From: Gonocerus acuteangulatus
Taxonomy: Eukaryota > Arthropoda > Insecta > Hemiptera > Coreidae
Reading direction: 5' to 3'
Assembly (NCBI GenBank): GCA_946811695.1
Contig: OX328123.1
Coordinates: forward strand, 155,597,580-155,661,579
DNA length: 64,000 nt
Made by a program: the position numbers and the translations under genes. Below the pieces are notes generated by a model, which searched no databases, was not told the DNA's origin, and was given only the letters and a program-made list of their open reading frames with translations. Positions 44,101 through 47,160 of this stretch are shown piece after piece (positions within the stretch are counted from its first letter, which is position 1; each line of letters begins with the position of its first letter).

Positions 44101-45608
44101 GAAATTTCTTTCGTATTTATACATATATTCGTATTAAATCTGTCTTCGTTGTTTTACAGCCCACATGAAGGCTTGGATTTCAAGCCGAAATGCCAGCAAA
44201 TAATAAAAATCGTTTTCCTTTAAAAAATGTAGATTTATTAGGATATACCCGACCAGACCCAGACAATTTCTACCTTCATAATTAAAGTAATTTTATTTGA
44301 ATTCCTAATTTTTACTTATTTAAATTTTAACGTCCATTTATTATTAAATAAAGTTATCTTCTTCTTCTTCTTATTTGGCGGTACAACCCTAGGCGGGTCT
44401 TGGCCTCCTCTATGAGCTTCCGCCAACCATCTCTATCTGCTGCCGCCGCCTTCCAGTTCGGTGCATTGAGAAGGACCCTAGCATCAGCTGCCACACTGTC
44501 CTCCCATCTCAGCCTGGGTCTCCCTCTCCTCCTAGTTCGTTCCATCCTGGCTTCAAGGACCTTCCCTGGTATCTCTCCTTCCCCCATTCGTATGACATGC
44601 CCAGCCCAACCTAACCGTCCAACCTCTAATCAGGGTCTTGTAAAACCTGATCTTTGTCTGCCTTGTGAGTAATCGGCTCCTTATTTGCTTTATTAGGCCA
44701 AAATAGCAACGATTGGCCGACGTTATCCTCCTGCTTATCTCTTAGGGCATCTTATTGGTGGATGTTACAAGAGATCCAAGGTAGGTGAATTCCTGCACTC
44801 TTTCAAATTTGTAGGGGCCTATTTCGATAAAGGTTTCGCCTTGATGCGTGCCATCTGCCCACTGGCCACTGGGCCTCCAATTTTTATTACAAACAAAAAA
44901 TTTTAATGTATAACTCCACTCCACAGCTAGTGGAGTAATTGACATTGAATATCATATAACTGCATACTTACATCTTAAGGTATTATAAAGAGAGTAAGAA
45001 ACACTCCCATTTTCTTCTCGAGTCCTAAGCCATTCAAGAAATGAAGGACATGCTGCCAATGCTTGAAGCAGAGAATTCAAGAAACATGTCAATCCAAGGT
45101 TTTGCAGGCCCATTAAGCTGCCTGCACATAAATTATAAAAATTATCATAAAATTGACTTACTGTTTATGCTTTAGCACAGAATACACACTACTTCGAATT
45201 TCAGTCTAAATTTTAACATGAAATGTGCTTATTCTCTACATGCTTAGTCAGTAATATTTAAATAACATAGTCTTAATATTAATTGTCTAATGATCTTATG
45301 ATAAATAATATAAATATAAAAGCATAACATTCATTCTTAAGGACTTGTTAAGGATCACTAAAAAAAGTAAACAAATTTAATCAAACAATAGGAGAAATTT
45401 ATTTAAATAACTTAAGAATTCAGTAGTTAAAAGCATGCACTTTTTCAAGTAATAATATATTATATTATGAGTACTTACAGTTACCATTGCCCCTCCTAGT
45501 CAATTTAGGGCCCCATAGTATAAATATACTTAAGCCAAGAGCACAAGCAGTAATGCCAAAAAGGAGTATAGAATCCTTATCCATTTCTATATCGTCCGGT
45601 AAAGTCAT
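4483..45608 (-). CDS. Usp30: USP30-like mitochondrial deubiquitinase; nine exons, C-terminal end outside window
   Basis: Nine minus-strand exons join in frame to 412 codons plus two bases: 45479-45608, 44972-45121, 43434-43609, 41759-41859, 41031-41121, 32844-33032, 31029-31178, 12968-13089, 4483-4611. USP30 removes ubiquitin (chiefly Lys6 and Lys11 chains) from outer-membrane proteins and opposes PINK1/Parkin mitophagy. The translation has an N-terminal membrane segment (about 14-31) followed by WGP, the Cys box NLGLTCFLNSLLQ with catalytic C56, the QDPHEL block in exon 3, a CxxC...CxxC zinc site (C210, C213, C259, C262), and the His box SGHFVTYRR with H391. The third catalytic residue, a Ser in USP30, should lie in an exon left of position 1. 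Every junction agrees in phase. Introns are filled with transposons; the longest, 13090-31028, is about 18 kb. The family is sure; orthology rests on the anchor and linker pattern. Confidence 0.9.
4930..5370 (+). pseudogene. LINE 3' end: zinc-knuckle tail and 3' UTR
   Basis: The translation near 5025-5110 reads KPGCAVCGDDLSIKHIFTGC, the C-x-x-C...H...C motif that ends Jockey/R1-type LINE proteins. It is followed by decayed coding sequence and then an AATAAATAAATA tail at about 5350. The T-rich stretch followed by GGCGAATTGCC near 5310-5335 resembles the 3' UTR of such elements. Confidence 0.6.
5480..5820. mobile_element. Terminal repeat of a foldback MITE, split by a SINE
   Basis: Sequence from 5480 (AAGTCTGACTCGCAGGAACT and onward to GCGGTTCC at 5522) matches the ends of the palindromic element at 15109-15591. 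After the SINE at 5523-5753 the terminal repeat resumes (CGGTTCCTGTTCATATCCCT). The other end was not found. Confidence 0.5.
5523..5753 (-). mobile_element. tRNA-derived SINE, family A, with 65-nt poly(A)
   Basis: On the minus strand the unit begins with a tRNA-like head, has a B box (GGTTCGATTCCC, 5688-5700), then a body ending ATGTCGGCGCTAATG...GCGCCGTA and a poly(A) (poly(T) at 5525-5589 on the plus strand). The 7-bp repeat CGGTTCC at 5516-5522 and 5754-5760 is the target duplication. The same body and tail recur at 19251-19383. Confidence 0.8.
5761..6850. other. No gene; diffuse repeat in the last 180 bp
   Basis: AT-rich sequence with no supported exon. From 6666 to 6850 there is a repeat with the phrase CCAAATTTCATCAAAATCGG, ending in a short (AT)n. 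It probably continues at 12773-12930, having been split by the LTR element between. Confidence 0.4.
6851..8017 (+). repeat. 5' LTR of element 1
   Basis: Starts TGT and ends ACA. A TATA-like CTATAAGTAG at about 7219-7228, with CACTCACTCTCAC some 25 bp downstream, is a plausible promoter and start site. The 76-codon frame within (7197-7427) is identical in both LTRs and is probably not a gene. Confidence 0.92.
8021..8038 (+). promoter_or_regulatory. Candidate primer-binding site of element 1
   Basis: TGGTGACCCAACGTGGGG lies three bases after the 5' LTR and begins TGG, as expected for pairing with a tRNA 3' CCA end. Which tRNA it pairs with was not determined. Confidence 0.6.
8555..9238 (+). 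CDS. Gag-like protein of LTR element 1, possible dead protease domain
   Basis: A 227-codon frame, the only sizeable one in the element. Residues about 1-65 are charged and heptad-like (coiled coil expected). Residues about 85-160 hold three related segments (YILNNLFKIN, YILNKLFKKN, FIIDHLFKNN), an internal triplication. Residues about 180-215 (IKCPIININLG...FILSNKNGIIRGM) recall the opening strand of a retropepsin but lack the Asp-Thr/Ser-Gly active site. Codon use is very AT-rich. No zinc knuckle is present. Function as a structural Gag is inferred from position after the primer site. Confidence 0.6.
   Translation: MEHNEGNRSFAQGVKNIEAMLKQMMAQMLSDKNELIENLKTEMQKTRTELKSESEKLGTIMTLRDIKPVPLMINDQSSHKITSVSNDLFTSDEIYILNNLFKINKITTKLNNNIFASAENYILNKLFKKNQTKILNPDYLTTVEDFIIDHLFKNNILIKEETAKLNLKFTIKCPIININLGETSCKEYTFILSNKNGIIRGMFHSILLKYYHQPTKDDEIKNSTSKV
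9239..11605 (+). other. Non-coding interior of LTR element 1
   Basis: No pol frame. A 53-bp unit (GGCTCCCGGACCCATGAAGA and onward) is duplicated in tandem at 10465 and 10518. Between 11100 and 11600 there are several A-runs of 15-35 bp. No clear polypurine tract precedes the 3' LTR (ACACCGGAGCCCACCCGAAA). Confidence 0.6.
11606..12772 (+). repeat. 3' LTR of element 1
   Basis: 1167 bp, the same length as the 5' LTR, and followed by (AT)n. Confidence 0.92.
12968..13089 (-). CDS. Usp30: USP30-like exon 8 (linker)
   Basis: The acceptor TGTCTGTTCCAG and donor GTAAGTT bound 122 bp. Only one frame is open, LKGGGLADGEANGIINSM onward to NNNNPIHF. It enters in phase 0 from exon 7, and its last two bases plus the first base of exon 9 make Met. 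The sequence is a poorly conserved linker. It sits about 200 bp from the 3' LTR of the 6851-12772 element. Confidence 0.75.
13566..13855. mobile_element. hAT-type MITE, left part, interrupted
   Basis: Begins ATGTTGGGCAAAACTAAAAA and is rich in ACTAAA repeats. It matches the first half of the complete MITE at 42686-43229. The match stops at about 13855, where a block of other elements starts, and resumes at about 15650. Confidence 0.7.
13856..14860 (+). mobile_element. PIF/Harbinger-like fragments
   Basis: Three direct copies of a terminus-like sequence occur, at 13856 (GGCCTATTCACGCTGCACTG), about 14673 (GATTCGTGCTAGACTGTGCC) and about 14733 (GGACTCGTTCACACTGAAAC), each followed by GC-rich CCCGGCC-type sequence. 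Between the first two, a frame at 13969-14187 reads DLAAIAIALDEEQREKLEED and so on, like the N-terminal region of Harbinger-encoded proteins. No DDE motif is present. Class assignment is by resemblance. Confidence 0.4.
14938..15110 (+). pseudogene. Ty1/copia Pol fragment
   Basis: The translation reads MKNLIGSLLYLTIG then TDISHPVSFLSQYN, HWMAAKRICYLKRTRNLSL and TYQ. This is the copia block G-S-L-x-Y-L, D-I-x-x-x-V-x-x-L-S, H-W-x-A-x-K-R-I-x-x-Y-L-K, just before RNase H. A missing codon or two (RP of TRPDI) shows decay. It stops exactly where the foldback element begins. Confidence 0.75.
15109..15591. mobile_element. Palindromic (foldback) MITE, about 483 bp
   Basis: The left end AAGTCTGACTCGCTGGAACT and the right end pair over nearly 60 bp. 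Inner blocks also pair (GATATTTCGTGAAAAAT with ATTTTTCACGAAATAC; ACTGACAGTA with TACTGTCAGT), so each arm is about 230 bp. It sits directly after the copia fragment. A single copy of the end occurs at 5480. Confidence 0.8.
15650..15905. mobile_element. hAT-type MITE, right part
   Basis: GGCTTTTCCTCGTATTTTGC onward matches the MITE at 42978-43140 in order and orientation. It completes the copy begun at 13566 and is truncated before the terminal repeat. Confidence 0.65.
16260..16805 (-). pseudogene. Decayed repeat-encoded protein (RGSQEIxSC family)
   Basis: Three overlapping frames form one broken protein: YPVCYKQKGTKLCGFSQ at the start, QKTLPLPRIPTNIVYY in the middle frame, then MYNCCVYSGETNKGNFYVWF and GRGSQEIGSCLMNHI. 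The order L-P-x-P, Y-N...Y-S, W-F/E-x-T-x-x-R-G-S-x-E-I-x-S-C is one I recognise from many repeat-encoded arthropod proteins, probably transposases, but I cannot name the superfamily. At least two frameshifts are needed to read it through. It lies inside USP30 intron 7. Confidence 0.45.
17275..17435. repeat. Short foldback element
   Basis: CATATATTTTGAGACCAGAA at 17291 pairs with its inverse near 17395-17413 (CTGGTCTCAAAATATAGG). The arms extend through TTTCTGTA and AATTTAAAG, about 70 bp each. No coding content. Confidence 0.7.
18056..18831. mobile_element. MITE with long terminal inverted repeats, 776 bp
   Basis: Begins AGTCCAGGCAACGAA and ends TTCGTTGCCTGGACT. The arms continue through TTTGTTTGGGC, GGTCCCATTTTT, GGGTTTTCACTTATATCT and GACATGACTATTCTAT, so at least 200 bp pair on each side. 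There is no transposase frame. The superfamily is not determined because the flanking duplication is unclear. Confidence 0.75.
19251..19383 (+). mobile_element. SINE family A, second copy
   Basis: The body and tail (CACCCTGGATGTCGGCGCTA, GCGCCGTA, then poly(A)) match the SINE at 5523-5753 in the opposite orientation. A 14-bp duplication, ATTATTTATTTAAA, flanks it at 19237-19250 and 19384-19397. The tRNA-like head is not recognisable, so this copy is 5' truncated or has a different head. Confidence 0.8.
20120..20850. mobile_element. MITE with GGxTGxACCTACATT ends
   Basis: Left end GGGTGGACCTACATT and right end AATGTAGGTGCAGCC are inverted, and further subterminal blocks (GACCCGATC, CGGATCGGGACC) pair loosely. 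Flanking TACATGTAA and TACATAGAA may be a decayed 9-bp target duplication. No coding content. Confidence 0.5.
20976..21299 (-). mobile_element. mariner remnant with both terminal repeats
   Basis: Inverted ends CAGGTCATCCCATAAGTAAT flank 324 bp. On the minus strand, WFRAGNHKLEDEPRTGGPTE and LDKELLQATVEESP match the N-terminal region of mariner transposases (F-x-x-G-x-x-x-L-E-D-x-x-R-x-G-x-P). The DDE part is deleted, so it is an internally deleted copy. Confidence 0.8.
22141..22423 (+). pseudogene. Tc1-type transposase, first part (interrupted)
   Basis: WERVLFTDENKFYICGSDGR is the first-Asp block of Tc1 transposases, and GAGNLQFIDGVIDQHVSVDI with FRENLQ is the block between the first and second Asp. 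Stops and one frame change are present. The frame breaks after LQMAF at the insertion at 22424 and resumes at 23531. Confidence 0.75.
22424..23530 (+). mobile_element. Satellite-carrying element, copy 1 (four units)
   Basis: Starts AGCACTTTCCTCCGAAGG and ends CTCCTGCGTGACGGAC. After a 130-bp leader and a (TA)n tract comes a tandem array of about 145-bp units, each with a form of CGAAACTTGGTATTCGTAGT and a G-rich run before TTTACTCCGG. Four units are present here against five in the copy at 48439-49695. Removing this segment restores an open Tc1 frame, which fixes both ends. No protein is encoded. Confidence 0.8.
22542..22628. repeat. (TA)n microsatellite
   Basis: An almost perfect TA run, part of the satellite-carrying element and also present in its second copy at 48557-48648. 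Confidence 0.9.
23531..23705 (+). pseudogene. Tc1-type transposase, second part
   Basis: The frame FIILQDNDSKHGT then RLQDWLLYNAPQQLKTPPLS and PELNPIEHVE holds the second Asp (QDND) and the Glu (NPIEH) of the DD34E triad. It continues the protein broken at 22423. Confidence 0.75.
23905..24265 (-). mobile_element. tRNA-derived SINE, family B
   Basis: On the minus strand the head has an A box (GGTTAGCTCAGTGGTAGAGC) and a B box (GGTTCAAAACCCG), then a 270-bp body with GAAGCAGCCAAGGGGAAAAT and CTCCCTAGTGTGCCGTATGG, ending GGGACTGATTG plus a run of T. The flanking repeat TTTATG(T/C)CTACAAA is the target duplication. The second copy is at 54554. Confidence 0.88.
24440..24840 (+). pseudogene. DDE transposase remnant (PPYHPDLDPIEL)
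   Basis: The translation includes EHGHPSLYLPPYHPDLDPIE, the third catalytic block of a Tc1/mariner-like or related DDE endonuclease with the acidic residue in PIE. Several stops follow. Upstream KEHG-type sequence and downstream lysine-rich sequence fit the same family, but ends were not found. Confidence 0.6.
25210..25275. repeat. (TA)n microsatellite, target of LTR element 2
   Basis: A run of TA that ends exactly where the LTR element begins; ATATATATA follows the element at 28502. Confidence 0.9.
25311..25980 (+). repeat. 5' LTR of element 2
   Basis: 670 bp. Its start TGTAATGATATATTACA is itself an imperfect palindrome. The 73-codon frame inside is shared by both LTRs and is not taken as a gene. 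Confidence 0.9.
25986..26003 (+). promoter_or_regulatory. Candidate primer-binding site of element 2
   Basis: TGGCGCCCAACGTAGACG lies five bases after the LTR. It shares the CCCAACGT core with the site of element 1. The tRNA partner was not determined. Confidence 0.6.
26084..26230 (+). CDS. Short first frame of LTR element 2
   Basis: 48 codons from ATG (MSDVNIEQIQNNGEENSVES onward), ending at TAG. It overlaps the start of the next open frame by about 20 bases, in another frame. The two may be one Gag broken by an indel, or joined by frameshifting. Acidic, no known motif. Confidence 0.4.
   Translation: MSDVNIEQIQNNGEENSVESPEYVFFTTPGEINIIVETRENNCRRMMQ
26209..26826 (+). CDS. Coiled-coil Gag-like protein of LTR element 2
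   Basis: An open frame of about 205 codons. It has no ATG near its start: it opens in LQEDDAIAFRESS and the first Met lies in DNEMHPQGL. Residues about 63-120 hold four perfect copies of the 11-residue unit KNNKILENKID, a hendecad coiled coil encoded by a 33-bp tandem repeat. The remainder is Asn- and Lys-rich. It overlaps the 26813 frame by 14 bases. Function is inferred only from its place after the primer site. Confidence 0.5.
   Translation: MQEDDAIAFRESSAGSLGTEILSNDRTSERDNEMHPQGLEHLMKLLLEQNKELNQNMVELSKNNKKLENKIDKNNKILENKIDKNNKILENKIDKNNKILENKIDKNNKILENKIDANRIEQNKKLDDLCAYLNNMGESQNKETIELEKSNNNLFNKNNRSCKEIIEINENNNENLIKNTENDDTQINNDDLSELRKDNLNYDCM
26391..26556 (+). repeat. 33-bp coding minisatellite
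   Basis: Five near-identical 33-bp units (core AATATTGGAAAATAAAATTG) inside the Gag-like frame. They encode the hendecad repeats and keep the reading frame. Confidence 0.85.
26813..27340 (+). CDS. Asn-rich frame with basic C-terminus, LTR element 2
   Basis: 175 codons, the first in a shifted frame relative to the coiled-coil frame. It is low-complexity (Asn, Lys, Ile) and ends with the basic stretch RPPRKRIKQILRNN, which could bind nucleic acid as a nucleocapsid tail does. No zinc knuckle. It may be the C-terminal part of the same Gag. Confidence 0.4.
   Translation: MIVCSIIDQKCEENKIFVETKDESEYVCLVNEDDKIKEILLSNLNNNNEKINQIIKNNITNDNLKNKISTDVMDENLGQNNIKKLVDDHIISLKIMSYNNNNGNNQNNIMNKNVNKNNHLKNMDTKFGNKVKILFEYQYQNGIEKIAKLNRPPRKRIKQILRNNSDRCKKDFNDK
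27832..28501 (+). repeat. 3' LTR of element 2
   Basis: 670 bp, one substitution from the 5' LTR where compared, followed by ATATATATA. Confidence 0.9.
28520..28836 (-). mobile_element. piggyBac-like MITE, truncated copy
   Basis: The right end CCGGGCCAGAACGTGTTAA (TTAA at 28833-28836) and the interior match the MITE at 60455-60853 in inverse orientation at about three-quarters identity. Both contain two copies of a GACGCCGGGCC motif. The left end is missing. Confidence 0.7.
29570..29940. repeat. Tandem repeat, about 124-bp unit, three copies
   Basis: Units begin near 29570, 29691 and 29816. Each has ACAAATCCACACC(G/C)TTT, ATTTTGACCAA and GGTCTTGA or GTCGTGA. They follow a short (TA)n, the same order as in the satellite-carrying elements, but the unit sequence differs. 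Confidence 0.8.
29950..31028. other. Intron sequence, no gene; short palindromic motifs
   Basis: The palindrome-like GACTGCTCTAGCAGTC (30664) and the variant AACTGCTCTAGCAGTC (30571) lie near a TTAA at about 30694. A close relative is at 1949 (GACTGCTCCAGCAGTC). They look like subterminal repeats of a piggyBac-type element, but no full element was found. Confidence 0.35.
31029..31178 (-). CDS. Usp30: USP30-like exon 7
   Basis: An exon of 50 codons between ACTTACAG and GTAAGT. The translation LPKCLCLHISRTMM then KRENYVEVPELLPM matches the USP core (LPxxLxIHLxR...K...V.FPExL). Phase is 0 at both ends. Confidence 0.93.
31180..32540. other. USP30 intron 6, no exon seen
   Basis: Contains ATTAACACATTGGCTTCGGC near 31930 (possible piggyBac-type end) and paired GTACAGGAC / CTGTAC motifs to 32505. 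No coding feature is supported. Confidence 0.35.
32650..32740 (-). mobile_element. End fragment of a palindromic retroelement
   Basis: On the minus strand GGTTAGATAGTTAGCCGTTG and GGGATTCGG match the left end of the palindrome at 46337-50130. Preceded by T-rich sequence. Confidence 0.5.
32844..33032 (-). CDS. Usp30: USP30-like exon 6
   Basis: An exon of 63 codons between TATTACAG and GTAAGT. It starts SAVVYDKFDTLSLPLP (USP SLSL block) and includes FSCDSC, the second zinc CxxC. It ends AIKIGK, which joins LPKCLCLH in exon 7 exactly as the GKLPxCLxIHL block of USP30. Confidence 0.93.
33225..33693. mobile_element. Palindromic MITE (family with 51446), copy 1
   Basis: Ends CCACCATTTGCAAATTCCCA and its inverse at 33664-33688. 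Inner blocks GGGAAGGCTTTGAGAGG and CCTCTCAAAGCCTTCCC also pair. The centre GGGTGTGGCCTGTATTCCTG is shared with the copy at 51446-51850. Confidence 0.7.
34488..34630. repeat. Near-perfect hairpin, about 65-bp arms
   Basis: AATATTTTTTCACTTTTTCT through GTAGTACACACTTTTT pairs almost without mismatch with its inverse, around a loop of about 12 bases. Low divergence implies recent origin or active homogenisation. Confidence 0.8.
34840..35260 (+). pseudogene. RTE-type LINE, endonuclease-RT linker
   Basis: Translation includes WEEFGQIMEKNAKNN-like sequence and, near 35195, KNIQIGKSSELDEITVE, the linker just before the reverse transcriptase of RTE-type LINEs (K-x-G-K-x-x-G-x-D-x-I-x-x-E). Stops are present. 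It continues in decayed form at 36330. Confidence 0.55.
35362..35953. mobile_element. Palindromic element with 15-bp target duplication
   Basis: ACAAATAAATTATAT occurs at 35347-35361 and again at 35954-35968. Arms (GGCAGAAGGTCAATTTTATA at the left, its inverse at 35894-35915) pair over about 80 bp including ATGCTCTACATGTTT. At 35823-35850 CTGAAGA, GGCATC, ACAAC, GACGCA, AAAAC looks like a decayed hammerhead core. It splits the LINE fragments at 34840 and 36330. Confidence 0.75.
36330..36640 (+). pseudogene. RTE-type LINE reverse transcriptase fragment
   Basis: NVIVPFCKREDNRS then GISLPPNWIHKL, and after a frame change TRQGIHQGCRLGPLLFVLVF, the R-Q-G-x-x-Q-G-C-x-L-x-P-L-L-F block of LINE reverse transcriptases. 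The YxDD box is not seen. Confidence 0.7.
37216..37386 (-). pseudogene. Merlin-type transposase, N-terminal fragment
   Basis: A 56-codon frame starts MKLWDLPTTEEAPCGLLQDY and continues AVLPKTCFSKLYFGNSYRA. The pattern T-x-E-E...L-L-Q-D-x-x-V-L-P-K-x-C is what I expect at the start of Merlin (ISXO2-like) transposases. Its ATG is 92 bp inside a terminal repeat ending at 37478, the same repeat family that bounds the palindromic elements with 8-bp target duplications. The catalytic domain is missing. Confidence 0.4.
37387..37478 (-). repeat. Merlin-like terminal repeat
   Basis: On the minus strand begins GGTAGAACTGAAGTTTCGTG and includes CACTATAACG and AATGCACTAAA, as do the ends at 40028, 46558 and 47161. 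Confidence 0.6.
37479..37651 (+). mobile_element. Fragment of satellite-carrying element, mirror copy
   Basis: AATGTGTCGGTTAACACGAT through CAGAGTTTTTGTTTTTG matches the array head of the satellite-carrying element and is the near-perfect inverse of 39849-40027. Confidence 0.6.
37660..38986. mobile_element. Palindromic Merlin-like element, 8-bp target duplication
   Basis: AATTTATG at 37652-37659 and 38987-38994 flanks a 1327-bp element with ends GGTAAAAATGCAGTTTCC. Arms pair for about 180 bp. A second internal palindrome at 38145-38335 (GGGCATACGTGCTATGCGTT, centred on GAATTC) is almost perfect. It is inserted in the left arm of the larger inverted structure 37395-40120. Confidence 0.8.
39085..40027 (-). 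mobile_element. Satellite-carrying element, copy 3 (inverted, truncated)
   Basis: In inverse orientation the sequence has the right-end block (AACTTTCCTCAGAATTTGGG), then array units with GGGTCCGGAGTAAACCCCC, then the array head. It is diverged from the copies at 22424 and 48439 and lacks the last terminal bases. Confidence 0.6.
40028..40990. mobile_element. Merlin-like palindromic element, truncated
   Basis: Starts GGTAGAACTGAAGTTTCGTG. The core palindrome at 40665-40790 (GGGCATATGTGCTATGCGTT and inverse) is intact. The right terminal repeat is lost about 40 bp before USP30 exon 5. Confidence 0.6.
41031..41121 (-). CDS. Usp30: USP30-like exon 5 (first half of zinc site)
   Basis: The exon encodes ASPFRGYLASQLSCLRCGQK, matching the USP block PFxGxL...LxCxxC. 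It continues in frame into exon 6 (SAVVYDKFDTLSL). The acceptor AG abuts a run of about 56 T on the minus strand. It enters in phase 2 and leaves in phase 0. Confidence 0.9.
41124..41179. repeat. Poly(A), 56 bp, forming the exon 5 polypyrimidine tract
   Basis: On the minus strand it is a run of about 56 T ending TTTAG, immediately before USP30 exon 5. Whether it is an expanded tract or the tail of a retroposon is not clear. Confidence 0.85.
41305..41645 (-). pseudogene. mariner transposase C-terminal part with one terminal repeat
   Basis: EHPPYSPDLTPCDFHLFGPF is the third-Asp block of mariner (D34D), followed by KEALGGQGFNS and a C-terminal tail. The sequence TATACGAGGGAGAATCAAAT at 41311 resembles a mariner terminal repeat. 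The N-terminal half is absent. It lies in USP30 intron 4. Confidence 0.75.
41759..41859 (-). CDS. Usp30: USP30-like exon 4 (linker)
   Basis: A strong acceptor (TCCTTTTACAG) precedes 41859. The frame starting RANSLLDALDSDGEVPDN is the only one that enters in phase 0 and leaves in phase 2, which exon 5 requires. The donor (GTAATT after GATC) is weaker than the others. The sequence is a variable linker, so identity rests on position, phase and the resulting Ser codon across the junction. Confidence 0.7.
42376..42684 (-). mobile_element. piggyBac-like element end
   Basis: Ends GAGCAACGGAAGGGTTAACA, matching the end type at 2489 (TTAACCCTTCC). The body is not coding as far as I can see; the other end was not located, so the left limit is a guess. 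Confidence 0.35.
42686..43229. mobile_element. Complete hAT-type MITE, 544 bp, 8-bp target duplication
   Basis: Ends CAATGTTGGGCAAAACTAA and its inverse (right end TTAGTTTTGCCCAACACTG). GGTTAACA at 42678-42685 and 43230-43237 is a perfect 8-bp duplication. The interior is almost entirely ACTAAA/TTTAGT repeats in inverted halves. The target is the TTAA of the piggyBac-like end. Confidence 0.88.
43434..43609 (-). CDS. Usp30: USP30-like exon 3 (QDxHE block)
   Basis: The acceptor TTCATACAG and donor GTATGT bound 176 bp. The translation includes SFPQEQDPHELFLHLISSVE, the conserved QDAHE-type USP block. It enters in phase 1 and leaves in phase 0. Confidence 0.92.
43756..44279. mobile_element. Palindromic element with hammerhead-like ends, 13-bp target duplication
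   Basis: AATTAAAGTAATT at 43743-43755 and 44280-44292 bounds 524 bp. Near the left end, on the minus strand, CTGACGA, GGCTTGAATTTCAAGCT and GAAACATG occur in order (43836-43868). Near the right end, on the plus strand, the mirror copy is decayed (CATGAAGGCTTGGATTTCAA, GCCGAAATG, 44164-44192). Inner blocks also pair (GGTGAATGATAAATTTGGTA with its inverse). It lies in USP30 intron 2. Confidence 0.8.
44345..44945 (-). pseudogene. RTE-type LINE, C-terminal part
   Basis: FERVQEFTYLGSLVTSTNK, then EISRRITSANR and TKIRFYKTLIRG, then KVLEARMERTRRRGRPRLRW and NWKAAAADRDGWRKLIEEAK. These are the consecutive blocks that end RTE-type reverse transcriptase proteins. One deletion and a frameshift separate them. 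A CTTCTTCTTC repeat (AAGAAG on the minus strand) closes the 3' end. Confidence 0.85.
44972..45121 (-). CDS. Usp30: USP30-like exon 2 (catalytic Cys box)
   Basis: The acceptor TATGTGCAG and donor GTAAGT bound 150 bp. The split codon at the 5' junction gives Cys. The exon carries NLGLTCFLNSLLQALAACP, the USP Cys box with nucleophile C56, then FLEWLRTREEN. It ends in phase 1. Confidence 0.93.
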
Positions 45609-45656
45609 TCCACGATGGATACATGAGTCTTGGCCAAGAGAGTCTGTGAACACCTT
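45479..45656 (-). CDS. Usp30: USP30-like exon 1 (first coding exon; start codon at 45608)
   Basis: A CTACTCAG acceptor precedes 45656 and a GTAAGT donor follows 45479. The ATG at 45606-45608 opens a 43-residue N-terminus whose hydrophobic stretch LLFGITACALGLSIFILWGP matches the single outer-membrane anchor of USP30. Sequence from 45656 to 45609 is open in the same frame, so it is 5' untranslated sequence or, less likely, coding from a further upstream exon. A short out-of-frame upstream frame starts at 45629 (MYPSWND) and overlaps the start. The exon ends in phase 1. Confidence 0.85.
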
Positions 45657-46204
45657 CTGAGTAGAACAGAAAAGTATTACATGTCAAAAACCAAACTGAA
45701 GTAAACACAATCTCATTGAATGATAACCACTCAGTGTTACCAATACTCTCTTTTCTATTACCCTTAGTTTGGTTAGTGAAATACAATAATTTCAAACAAA
45801 AACATTACAATTTATAATAATCGAATGTAAGTTACGCTCTATTAGTGAATTTAATTTTGAAAACATGTAATTTTAATAATAATCACTTTCCCTAATAAAT
45901 TAATGTTTCTATCGATTATTCAGCAATGAGATATCATTATTGCTAAGAATAAGAGATATTATGAATAGATTCTGGTGAATATATTTGTAACTTCTAAAAT
46001 ATTCACTTATTTTACAATCCCTCAAACTCTTTCTTATGTACATACCGCCATATATGTACCTGTATAAACCACACACATAGAGTAGGTAAAATTTTTATTA
46101 AATCTAAGCAAAATTAAACAAGCATCGTTGTGATAATATGAAATTCATTTACATTATTTATTTCTACGTGGAAGCATGGGCGTATATAGAAAATAATTTA
46201 TATA
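45657..46204. other. Upstream of USP30 first coding exon; no further exon seen
   Basis: The acceptor before 45656 means a 5' untranslated exon and promoter must lie to the right, but none can be placed by sequence alone. Confidence 0.4.
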
Positions 46205-46208
46205 ATAT

Positions 46209-46214
<6 letters not shown>

Positions 46215-46291
<77 letters not shown>
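46215..46291. repeat. (TA)n microsatellite
   Basis: A run of TA about 77 bp long. Confidence 0.9.
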
Positions 46292-46293
<2 letters not shown>

Positions 46294-46557
46294 CTATTAA
46301 AAAAACTCAGAAAGCCATTTAACTATAAGTTTTATGATGATTAGATAGTTAGCCGTCGAGGTGATAAGTAAAGATGGAATGGTTGGGATTCGGCTAAAGA
46401 AACCTCAATATGATTTTCGGTAAAAAAAAATCTATATTTTGGACGTTTCGGCTACTCATTGGTAGCCTTCGTCAGCTAAAATGACAAGAAAAACAGAAAT
46501 TAATACAAAAAAAAGTTAATAATTGAGATAAGTAACAGAACTATAAATACAATTAAT

Positions 46558-47118
46558 GGTAATACTGAAGGAGAGTGTCCTCAGCACCGATTTTCTTCAA
46601 AATTTGCACTATAACGTATTTTGATGCACTAAACACGAACCCGTTGAAAAAAAAAGTTGCTCGCAACTAGGAAATAAGTAATTAAGCACTAAAGTTCACT
46701 GTTATGGAGGTTATAAAAGACTGGGTAAACAGCTTATATGTAAACACGCGCCTGCGCAATAGTCCTTAATGACGAAGTGTAATTGAAATTTAGACTCACC
46801 TGTGGTAGCTGACTTGGTCGTAAACTGTCGCTTTTGGGCATACGTGCTATGCGTTTCCGCTCGCTCCGCTCGCTCAAGAAAACATCAAAACCCCTAGTCA
46901 ATCCAACTCGCAGAAATGAAAAGAATTCTATGGCCCAAAAGTCGTCCAAGGCAGTCTTCCCTAACCTTCATAACAGTGAAATTTTTTTTTTAAATAACTT
47001 CTTTCCTAGTTGCGAGCAACTTTTTTTTTCAACGGATTCGTGTTTAGTGCATCAAAATACGTTATAGTGCAAACTTTGAAGAAAATCGGTGCTGAGGACA
47101 CTCTCCTTCAGTTTTACC
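46558..47118. mobile_element. Merlin-like palindromic element, 561 bp
   Basis: Ends GGTAATACTGAAGGAGAGTG and inverse. CAATTAAT at 46550-46557 and 47119-47126 is a perfect 8-bp duplication. The right half of the core palindrome is partly deleted. Confidence 0.85.
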
Positions 47119-47160
47119 CAATTAATTAACTTAATAAAAGAACAATTTGGTCTAAAATTC

